Source: Streptomyces sp. NBC_00237 (GTDB lineage: Bacteria > Actinomycetota > Actinomycetes > Streptomycetales > Streptomycetaceae). From it: a DNA stretch of 64,000 bases. Positions 37,103 through 44,164 of the stretch are shown one piece after another (the stretch's first letter is position 1; each line of letters starts with the position of its first letter). The stretch lies in assembly GCF_026342435.1 (NCBI RefSeq), contig NZ_JAPEMT010000001.1, positions 857,993 to 921,992 on the forward strand, given 5' to 3'. The notes below the pieces were generated by a model. That model did no database searches and was not told the DNA's origin. It saw only the letters and a program-made list of their open reading frames with translations. A program made the translations under genes and the position numbers.

Positions 37103-37339
37103 TCACGCCTTGTGGGAATTGACGTAGTCAATCGCCGACTGGACGGTGGTGATCTTTTCGGCCTCCTCGTCGGGGAGATTCATCTCGAACTCCTCTTCGA
37201 GAGCCATGTGGATCTCGATCACGTCTTGGTCGCTTGCCCCGAGGTCGTCCACGAACGACTTCTGGTTCGTGACGTCGTCCACCGTGACGTTCAGCTGCTC
37301 GGAGACAAGGTTCTTTACCCGCTCTTCAATCGTGCTCAT
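37103..37339 (-). CDS. AcpP-like acyl carrier protein lacking the canonical phosphopantetheine serine
   Basis: 78 residues, exactly the length of E. coli AcpP, and about two-thirds identical to the AcpP sequence I remember (MSTIEERVK start, [34 protein letters not shown]). Streptomyces fatty-acid and polyketide carrier proteins are much less similar, so transfer from a proteobacterium is likely. The prosthetic-group motif D-S-L is here S36-D37-Q38: the serine has moved one place and Leu is lost, so normal loading by AcpS is doubtful. ATG 37339 has GAAGGAG at ideal spacing, so it is expressed protein, not decay. Perhaps a regulatory or decoy carrier protein. Confidence 0.85.
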   Translation of the reverse strand: MSTIEERVKNLVSEQLNVTVDDVTNQKSFVDDLGASDQDVIEIHMALEEEFEMNLPDEEAEKITTVQSAIDYVNSHKA

Positions 37340-37571
37340 GCCAGGGCTCCTTCAGCGGTTGGCTGCGTGCGGTTGCCCGGACATCCGGGCAACCCGATCA
37401 TCCTGCGTCCCGGTCCGGTGCTGTGCGGAAGCCGCACGGAGTAGCCCTGAAGGAGTGAGCGCAGGCCGCGGACGGAGACGATCGCGGACAGGTTCCGTTG
37501 CGATGTTCAGACGCAGTGATCCCACAAGGAACGGCCCAGGGCCGGATGCGACAACCGAAACGGGGAGCGGC

Positions 37572-38498
37572 ATGGCCAATCTGATCTACAAGCGGGTGTC
37601 GACCGACCAGCAGTCGACCGACCGCCAGAACCTGGTCCTGGACGAGGCCAGGATCGAGGACCCGGTCGTCTTCGAGGAGCAGACCGGAACCTCCAGCCGC
37701 CTTCACCCGCTGGAGCGGCCGAAGTTCGGCGAGCTGCTGACCTACGCGCGGCCCGGCGACACCGTACACATCTCCGAGATGTTCCGCCTCGTACGCGGCA
37801 CCAGTCACGTGCTCGACGTCCTCGACGTGCTGCACCGCGACCAGGTCGCCCTGCGCATCCACGACGGCGCGTTCTCCGGCATGGACCTCACCGCCCGTCA
37901 CCCGCGCACCGGCGAGCTGCTGTCCACCGTGAAGTTCATGGTGCAGACCCTCGCGGCCGCCGGCGAACTCCAGCGCGACCTCCAACGGGAGCTGACGTAC
38001 GACGGACTACGGGCCGCCGAAGCCAAGGGCAACAAGGGCGGGCGCCGCCCCGCCGTCCCGGCCGCGAAGACCGACACCGTGCGCACCGCGTACCTGCAAG
38101 GCCACTCCATCGCCGCCCTCGCCCGCGACCACCACGTCAGCCGCGGCGCCATCCGCACCGCCATCGCCGACCTCCTGCCTGACCACACCCCCGCCGAGGA
38201 GACCGCCGCCCCTGAGCTGCCGGTCACCCTTGACATGCCGGGCAAAGTCGCCGACTTCCTCCGCGCGGCCGACCTGGAGCCTGCCGAGCGGGTCGTGCTC
38301 GACCAGGGGGTGACCGTACGGCGCGGCCAGGGCTACACCCTGCGCGTCAGCGCCGTTCCTGCCGTGCACCGCCAGCTCCTTTCCCGCTGCCAGCCGCTCG
38401 ACGGCGGCCAGGGCGTCCCAGCGGTCCCGGCACAGCGCAAAGCCCGTCGCGAGTACGAGAACCGCGTCAACGCGCTCCCGGTTGCCAGCCTGCGTTGA
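37572..38498 (+). CDS. serine recombinase (resolvase/invertase family)
   Basis: 308 residues from ATG 37572, with GGGGAG upstream. Resolvase catalytic domain: the nucleophile Ser10 in YKRVSTDQQSTDRQ, then MFRLVRGTSHVLDVLDVLHR with the family Arg residues, and a RRPAVPAAKTDTVRTAYLQG helix-turn-helix (SIAALARDHHVSRGAIRTAI, about 180-200). The C-terminal 110 residues extend beyond a small resolvase and have no recognised domain. It probably mobilises or resolves this island. A partial second copy lies at 49230-49262. The gene ends just where the actin remnant begins. Confidence 0.88.
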   Translation: MANLIYKRVSTDQQSTDRQNLVLDEARIEDPVVFEEQTGTSSRLHPLERPKFGELLTYARPGDTVHISEMFRLVRGTSHVLDVLDVLHRDQVALRIHDGAFSGMDLTARHPRTGELLSTVKFMVQTLAAAGELQRDLQRELTYDGLRAAEAKGNKGGRRPAVPAAKTDTVRTAYLQGHSIAALARDHHVSRGAIRTAIADLLPDHTPAEETAAPELPVTLDMPGKVADFLRAADLEPAERVVLDQGVTVRRGQGYTLRVSAVPAVHRQLLSRCQPLDGGQGVPAVPAQRKARREYENRVNALPVASLR

Positions 38499-38559
38499 AC
38501 GGACCGAGCGCCACACCCACCAAGATCAAGTACTGGCGGCTTTTCGGCTTACCTCGGCG

Positions 38560-39241
38560 CTTCCCCTCGGTGGGCCGAGACGCGGCCCTGGTGGTGGACG
38601 TGGGTGACTCCCTCACCAGTGTCACGGGCTTCCGCGACGGCGAGATCCTGAAGAAGACGATCGTCTGAACGAACACCGGCGGCCGTGAGGTGACCCGCGT
38701 TCTGCAACGTCGGCTGGCCACGGAGGGCATCGACCTGGTCAGCTCCGCGGAGTTCGAAGTCGTCCGGGTGATCAAGGAGCAGCTCTGCTACGTCGCGAAG
38801 GACTTGACCGCCGAAAACAGCAAGGGCCTTGAACAGGTCACCGGCACCTGCACGCTGCCTGGCGGGGAGAGCATCGACATCGGCCGCGCCCGGTACGAAG
38901 CCCCCGAAGCCCTGTTCCAGCCGGCCACCTACCTCGCACCCGGACAGGACATGAGCGGCCTGCACGAGTTGGTCAAGGAAGCGCTGGCAAAGGCCGACCC
39001 CGACCTGCGCCCGGTGCTGGCCTCCAACATCATCCTGAGCGGAGGCGGAAGCTGTATCGAGAGGCTCCCCGAGCGACTGACCCTCGAACTGACCCGGCTC
39101 CTGCCCTCCGCCAAGGTCAACCTCTACGCGCCTCCGGAGAGGAAGCACGGAGCCTGGATCGGAGCCTCGAAAATGGCCGATACCGCCTCCTGGACCACGG
39201 CCGAGACATACGCGACGAACGGTCCCGCCGTCTTCAACTGA
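38560..39241 (+). pseudogene. actin-family gene, 5'-truncated with an in-frame TGA
   Basis: In one frame the translation is ALVVDVGDSLTSVTGFRDGE, then a TGA at 38666-38668, then TNTGGREVTRVLQRRLATEG and onward. This follows the second half of eukaryotic-type actin: VVDVGDSLT (actin VLDSGDGVT), GREVTRVLQRRL (GRDLTDYLMKIL), VVRVIKEQLCYVA (VRDIKEKLCYVA), EALFQPATYL (EVLFQPSFLG), NIILSGGGSCIERLPERL (NTVLSGGTTMYPGIADRM) and APPERKHGAWIGASKMA (APPERKYSVWIGGSILA). The first ~130 residues of an actin are absent, and the gene abuts the resolvase. I find no other actin-like frame in the window. Confidence 0.85.
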
Positions 39242-39720
39242 TCCATACCCCACCCGGACGCAGCAGCGACATAACCAACGGGGCGGAAGCCCACTGAGCA
39301 CCACGCTGCCGCGTCCAGGCACTCGTCGACACCAGCACACCCCGGTTTCGGCACTGACAGATCCCATGTCCCCGATCACTGACGCTCTCGCGTCGCCCGA
39401 CAGCGGCGATGTTCTGGTGCTGGGCGATGCCGGCTACGTGATCCGCCAACTATCACCCTCAAGATCCGCCAACTGGTGTTCTCCGCTTGTCCCTGACCTG
39501 CAGCGGTTCGAGCATGATCCGCCGTCTATGGCCTTCGGTCACAGAACCCGGCTACGAAAGCGTGCACCCGCTCCGGTTCGGCGTGCTGGACCGGAGCGGG
39601 TGGTGCTGTTCGGAGGTCACCACCACCCAGCCTGACGGCTCATATTTTACCGTCCGCCCATGCATGACGGACGGCTGGGCCGGCACGGCCAGGGGGAGGG
39701 CGCTTCTGTCCCCTTGTGTG
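39242..39720. other. gap with no convincing gene
   Basis: 479 bases between the actin remnant and the NHL/ricin gene end. GATCCGCCAACT occurs twice (about 39440-39452 and 39463-39475). An open frame starting MSPITDALASPDSGDVLVLG at 39366 has no ribosome site and soon turns into low-complexity sequence. Possibly decayed sequence. Confidence 0.5.
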
Positions 39721-41247
39721 TCATACGGGGAGGAGCTGCCACTGTCGTTCCCGGTGGTCGCCCTCCGCCCTGTGCTGCTTGATCGCTGTGCGGGCGTTGG
39801 TGTCGACGCGCAGGATCAGGCCGCTGTTCCGGTTTGCGATTTCGTACACCGGCTGGGGGTCGTTCGCGGAGCTCACCGGGATCAGCCTCCAGTGCTGGTG
39901 GTGTGCGTCGTCACCCTCGTAGGCGCGTTGGGCGACCACCGCCCCGGCCGTCTCGTGCGCGCCGAGGATCTCCAGGACCTTGCCGCTGCGTACGTTCTCG
40001 ATGGTGTACAGGGTTTCGCCGTTGTCCTGGCCCGCGACGACGAGCCGCCAGTGCTGGTGTTCCCTGGTGGCGGGGAGGGACTGGTGGATCTGGGCTCCGT
40101 CCTTGGTGGACTCGCGGTGGACCGCCATCCGTAGCCTGCTGCGGACGTTGGCCCAGGTGACCACCGTGCCCGAATCGGGCAGAGCGGCCAGCTTCGGCAG
40201 CGCGATCTTCCGGACTCGGTGGTTGGCGTGGTCGGCGATGTAGAGGGTGCCGGAGCGGTCCACCGCGACCCCGACCGGCCTGCGCAGTTGGGCCGAATCG
40301 GCCGGACCGTCGTCACCGGCGAAGCCCCCGGTGCCGGTGCCGGCGATCGTGCTGATCTTCCCGTCGGCCGTGACCTTCCGGACCCGGTGACCCTCGATTT
40401 CGGCGATGTAGAGGGTGCCGGTGCTGTCCACCGCGACCCCGTACGGGCTGTTCAGCCGGGCATCGGTGGCAAGGCCGCCGTCACCGCTGAAGCCCTTGGT
40501 GCCGGTGCCGGCGATCGTGCTGATCTTCCCGTCGGCCGCGATCCTGCGGATCCGGTGGTTTCCGGCATCAGCGATGTAGAGGTCGCCTGCGCGCCCTACC
40601 TCCACTCCGCGCGGCTCTTTCAGCCGGGCCGAAGCCGCTGGACCGCCGTCTCCGACGGATCCCGCGTTCCCGGTTCCCGCGATCGTGCTGATCTTCCCGT
40701 CCGTCGTGACCTTCCGGACCCGGTGGTTGCCGAATTCGGTGATGTAGAGGGTGCCGGTGGTGTCCACCGCCACCCCGTACGGGCCGTTCAACTGCGCGGT
40801 GACAGCGGCGCCGCCGTCACCGCTGAAGCCCTTGGTGCCGTTGCCTGCGACCGTGCAGATCTTTCCGTCGGCCGTGACCTTCCGGACCCGGTGGTTCTCG
40901 GAGTCGGCGATGTAGACGGCGCCCACGCTGTCGACCGCCAGCCCACGCGGGGTGTTGAGCTGGGCCCCGGTGGCGGGGGCGCAGTCGCCACTGAAGCCCT
41001 TGGTGCCGTTGCCGGTGATCGTGCTGGTCTTTCCGTCGGCCGTGATCTTCCGGACCCGGTGGCCGCCGAACTCGGAGATGTAGAGGGCACCGGTGGTGTC
41101 CACCGCGACCTCGTACGGGTGATACAGCTTGGCTGAGGTGGCGGGCCCGTTGTCGCCTGAGTACCCATGGGCCCCGGTCCCTGCGACTGTGTTGATCGGA
41201 GGGGCGGAGTCCTCGCCGCTTGTGGTTGCCTCGTGGGCAGTGCTCAT
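39721..41247 (-). CDS. NHL six-bladed propeller with C-terminal ricin-type lectin domain
   Basis: 508 residues from ATG 41247; the ATG 41253 two codons upstream has its GAAGGG too close. Six NHL repeats of about 56 residues (each like GVAVDTTGTLYI.EFGNHRVRKVTADGKISTIAG) fill residues 20-350 and form a beta-propeller. Residues 370-508 look like a ricin-type beta-trefoil (QHWRLV, SGKVLEILGAHE, HQHWRLIPV, ERQWQLLPV). No signal peptide. It is the third gene of a minus-strand operon behind the pore-forming-like protein and the disordered protein (gaps of about 41 and 47 bases). Probably a carbohydrate- or protein-binding component of that locus. Confidence 0.85.
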   Translation of the reverse strand: MSTAHEATTSGEDSAPPINTVAGTGAHGYSGDNGPATSAKLYHPYEVAVDTTGALYISEFGGHRVRKITADGKTSTITGNGTKGFSGDCAPATGAQLNTPRGLAVDSVGAVYIADSENHRVRKVTADGKICTVAGNGTKGFSGDGGAAVTAQLNGPYGVAVDTTGTLYITEFGNHRVRKVTTDGKISTIAGTGNAGSVGDGGPAASARLKEPRGVEVGRAGDLYIADAGNHRIRRIAADGKISTIAGTGTKGFSGDGGLATDARLNSPYGVAVDSTGTLYIAEIEGHRVRKVTADGKISTIAGTGTGGFAGDDGPADSAQLRRPVGVAVDRSGTLYIADHANHRVRKIALPKLAALPDSGTVVTWANVRSRLRMAVHRESTKDGAQIHQSLPATREHQHWRLVVAGQDNGETLYTIENVRSGKVLEILGAHETAGAVVAQRAYEGDDAHHQHWRLIPVSSANDPQPVYEIANRNSGLILRVDTNARTAIKQHRAEGDHRERQWQLLPV

Positions 41248-41294
41248 CGTCATCCCTTCACCGTTCACTGACCGCCTGCTGCGAGGGGTATTCG

Positions 41295-41780
41295 TTAGGA
41301 GGCGGACGGGTCCTCGGCGGTCGGCTTGGACGCTTCGGGGGCCGGGGGAGCCTCGGGGGGTTTGGAGAAGTCGCTCTTCCTCGGCCTGTCCTTGAGGTCC
41401 TCGTCCTTCTGGAGGCCGCTGTGCTCTGTCACCGTCGCGCTCGAATCCTGCATGCCGGCGGACGCCGCGTTGGATACCGAGCCGGGGTTCTGGGCGTACT
41501 GGGCCTGGGCACCGGCCGACGCCTGGGTGGTCTGGATGAAGGAGCCGAGGAAGCCCAGGATGGCCCGCGCTTCCGGGCACTGCTCCCGCACGACCTTCGC
41601 GCGGGAGTTGGCCCCGTGGATGTCGCTGGTGAACAGGCTCGTGGTCGTGTCGTCGTACGTGTCGTCGTCGGCGTCCTCGAAATCGACGCCCGCGCCCGGC
41701 TTTGGTTTGGCCCCTTCGGTGGTCACGGAGAAGAGCCCCGCACCCCTGCCCGCGGAGTTGAAGATGTTGTCGAACACCAT
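41295..41780 (-). CDS. acidic, mostly disordered protein of the toxin-like operon
   Basis: 161 residues from ATG 41780, with AGGGGTG seven bases upstream. No family recognised. An N-terminal amphipathic start (VFDNIFNSAGRGAGLFSVTT), a short helical stretch ARAILGFLGSFIQTTQASAG near 90-115 and a Pro/Glu/Ala/Ser-rich tail (SKPPEAPPAPEASKP). No signal peptide. Lies between the pore-forming-like gene and the propeller/lectin gene on the same strand, so is likely a chaperone, inhibitor or partner for one of them. Confidence 0.6.
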   Translation of the reverse strand: MVFDNIFNSAGRGAGLFSVTTEGAKPKPGAGVDFEDADDDTYDDTTTSLFTSDIHGANSRAKVVREQCPEARAILGFLGSFIQTTQASAGAQAQYAQNPGSVSNAASAGMQDSSATVTEHSGLQKDEDLKDRPRKSDFSKPPEAPPAPEASKPTAEDPSAS

Positions 41781-41821
41781 GATCGTCACCCCTGGTCGTC
41801 GTCGTGGCACTGGCCGCCTGC

Positions 41822-42946
41822 TCAAGGCGTCTTGTGCAGCTCTCGTTCGCTGCCGGTCAGGCTCTCGCCGTCGAACATCGTGTGATGGGCCTCCAGGGCG
41901 GAGACGACTTCGGCCAGCCCCGTCATACGGAAGCCGTTCCCGCCCGCCAGGTCGATGTCGCCGAGGTCGCGGGCGACCACGTACTCAAGTCCGGGGTAGT
42001 TCCTGGACTGCGGGGGAGCCAGGACCGCCACCGGTACGTCGTACTTCACCGCGAGCAGCCCGGAGAAGGTCACGGGAATCTCGTAGGAGTACTGCTTGCG
42101 GGTACGCCGTTGCGTGACGATGGTCTCCACGCGGGAGCCCGGCGGGACCTCGCCCTCGATCTGCGAGTTCGAGGTCCAGCTGGTGGTCAGGGTGCCGCCG
42201 ACGGAGGCCATGATGCCCAGCATCAACTGGGCGTTGAGCTGCGCGCTGCCGGTGGCACTGCCCGTGGTCGTGAACGCCCCGGAGGTCGTCACCGACGTCC
42301 CCGCGGAGTTCGTCACGCCGTTCGTCATCGAGTTCGTCGTGCCGTTCTCGGTGCCGTTGATGGTGTCGGACCCGATATCGTCCTTGCTCTGCTCGTTGGA
42401 CACGCTGTTGGTGACCTTGTTTTCCATCGCGTTCTCGAGCTGGTTCTGCAGCTCCGTCCCGAACTGGGCCTGGAGGTCCAGCTGGAGGTGGTTCTGGAGC
42501 TGGAGCTGGAGCTCCGCGCCGACGCTGCCGCCGAAGGTGAGCTGGGCCTCGCCCTGCAGCGTCCAGGTGACCTCGTTCGACACGGTGAACTGGACGGAGT
42601 CGGTGAACTTCATCGTGGACGTCTGGCTGCGGTTGACGTAGGTGCGCGAGGAGAACGTGTCGGGCGGCGGCTGGCTGATGTTGCGCCGCTCCTCGATCAG
42701 CGGCTCCCCGAGATTCATGTAGGCGAGCCAGCCCAGTTTGAACGCGGACCCGGGGAAGGCGCCGAAGCTCGACTTGTTCAAGGAGAACCCGACGGGCTTG
42801 TGCCGTACGCCGTAGTCGTCGACGTAGACCAGGCTGGGGTGGTCCAGGACGGACTGCCAGGTCTGCTCGATATTGAGTTCCCGCAGATTCCTCTTCGTCA
42901 GCGGATGGCGCTTGGCCCGTTCCAGGTTGTACGCGTTGGAAGGCAT
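41822..42946 (-). CDS. aerolysin/ETX-MTX2-type pore-forming protein, probable
   Basis: 374 residues from ATG 42946, with GAGGACGGGGA upstream. Residues 1-95 are mixed; about 100-270 are long alternating polar/hydrophobic strands rich in Ser, Thr, Asn and Gln (SQTSTMKFTDSVQFTVSNEV, WTLQGEAQLTFGGSVGAELQ, a TNGVTNSAGTSVTTSGAFTT run), as in the insertion hairpin of aerolysin-fold toxins. Then VPPGSRVETIV and YEIPVTFSGLLAV match the strand pattern after that hairpin. No signal peptide, odd for a secreted toxin; release by lysis or a contractile system is possible. First gene of the minus operon, divergent from 43378. Family call is by pattern, not by search. Confidence 0.65.
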   Translation of the reverse strand: MPSNAYNLERAKRHPLTKRNLRELNIEQTWQSVLDHPSLVYVDDYGVRHKPVGFSLNKSSFGAFPGSAFKLGWLAYMNLGEPLIEERRNISQPPPDTFSSRTYVNRSQTSTMKFTDSVQFTVSNEVTWTLQGEAQLTFGGSVGAELQLQLQNHLQLDLQAQFGTELQNQLENAMENKVTNSVSNEQSKDDIGSDTINGTENGTTNSMTNGVTNSAGTSVTTSGAFTTTGSATGSAQLNAQLMLGIMASVGGTLTTSWTSNSQIEGEVPPGSRVETIVTQRRTRKQYSYEIPVTFSGLLAVKYDVPVAVLAPPQSRNYPGLEYVVARDLGDIDLAGGNGFRMTGLAEVVSALEAHHTMFDGESLTGSERELHKTP

Positions 42947-43377
42947 TCCCCGTCCTCGACTGATCTGGTCGAACTGCGCTCGGCGAACGATAAATCGGTG
43001 ACAGGCATTTCTGCATGTCCCGACAATTGAAATTACCGCCCGCTTCCGCACCTAAACGGTGGCTCCACCCGTTCATCCAAACGGGTGATCAAGGCTTGGT
43101 GACGGTTCTCAACTCGCGCACACCGGCGCTACGTTGAAGCGACCCCAGTAGCCCGACCATGCCCTTCCAGCAGCCCTGCCTATGAGTGCCGCGGCCTCGC
43201 CGCTGAGCGGGCGAGCCTATGAAATCCGGCCACTCCATCACTTTCGAGCCCCCCTCATCGAGGGGCGATTGGGCCTGCTTTCATTCCGCTGAGCCTGCGG
43301 TTATTCCGCGCGATAAATCACTGAGCTGAGCGGTCAACGTGTAATTCTCCACATTCAGAACAGGTGAGGTTTCGACG
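42947..43377. promoter_or_regulatory. divergent promoter region of the toxin-like locus
   Basis: 431 bases between divergent operons, with patches of AT-rich sequence (CGATAAATCGGTGACAGG, TTATTCCGCGCGATAAATC, GTGTAATTCTCCACATTC) unlike the rest of the window. A short stem GCCCCCCTC...GAGGGGCG lies near 43243-43268. No gene is seen. Suited to hold both promoters. Confidence 0.55.
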
Positions 43378-44097
43378 ATGTACACCCAAGAACGCACAGC
43401 AATGTCGAATCTGGTGGTCGGCGGTCCGGTGGCGGTGAACAGCTACGACAACGCGATCGTGGCGGCACTGCTCGAAAACCGGCCGGTCATGCTCGTCCAC
43501 GCCTTCAACGGCGGCTACCTGCGGCCCGCCGAGCTGAGGGAGGAGAGCCACGACAAGGGCGTCACACTGGCCACCGCGCTCGACCCGGACACCAAGGAAG
43601 CGCAGGGCCACCTCTGGTACATCACCCCCGCCGGATTCTTCGGGCAGCGACCGCTCTACTTCATCGAGAGCGCCGCGGGCCAGGTGACGCCCGAACCCGC
43701 AGGTGCGGGCGAAGCCGACGCCGGGCGCGGCGACGACGGCGCACCGAAGCCGCAGCGCCGGCGCATCACCGTCCACCAGGAGGCCCCCAAGAGCACGGCC
43801 GACACCGTCCAGGTCGGCCTGCCCGACAAGGTCGGTGACAAGTGGCGCGGGAAGAACGGCGCACCCGAGGACACCCAGCTCTGGGTCGTCACGGTAACGC
43901 CGTGGGGCGGGATCACCTTCGTGCCGATCACCCACCCCGACGCCATCCTCGGGTTCAGGGACCACGCGGTGACGGCCGACAGCGAGGCGCGTCTCACCTA
44001 CAACTGGGGCGGCGACTTCACCGGGACGGTCATCAACACGTTCTACCCGCGCCTGCCCAGCGAGTGGAACGTCCCGTACCACCACGTCTTCACCTGA
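43378..44097 (+). CDS. probable beta-trefoil lectin-like protein
   Basis: 239 residues from ATG 43378, with GAGGT eight bases upstream. Strand-rich repeats end in HLWYITPAG and QLWVVTVTPWGG, the hydrophobic QxW-type pattern of ricin-like beta-trefoils; an acidic/Gly-rich linker (AGAGEADAGRGDDGA) divides it near residue 110. No signal peptide. The last part (LTYNWGGDFTGTVINTFYPR) is strand-like. First gene of the plus-strand arm, 67 bases before the ricin/FG-GAP gene, and divergent from the pore-forming-like gene. Function unknown; a binding role is a guess. Confidence 0.55.
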   Translation: MYTQERTAMSNLVVGGPVAVNSYDNAIVAALLENRPVMLVHAFNGGYLRPAELREESHDKGVTLATALDPDTKEAQGHLWYITPAGFFGQRPLYFIESAAGQVTPEPAGAGEADAGRGDDGAPKPQRRRITVHQEAPKSTADTVQVGLPDKVGDKWRGKNGAPEDTQLWVVTVTPWGGITFVPITHPDAILGFRDHAVTADSEARLTYNWGGDFTGTVINTFYPRLPSEWNVPYHHVFT

Positions 44098-44164
44098 TCC
44101 GCGGCCACCGTCACGCCGAACCCGTCCCGAGCCAACGCCCGCACCGCCTGGAAGAGGCACCACG

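Noticed and set aside
38666..38668. TGA in the actin frame as a selenocysteine codon
   Set aside because: No SECIS-like hairpin seen and the gene is 5'-truncated anyway; a nonsense mutation is simpler.
39366..39635. 89-residue plus-strand frame in the gap before the NHL gene
   Set aside because: No ribosome site; the second half is low-complexity. Left as possible decayed sequence.
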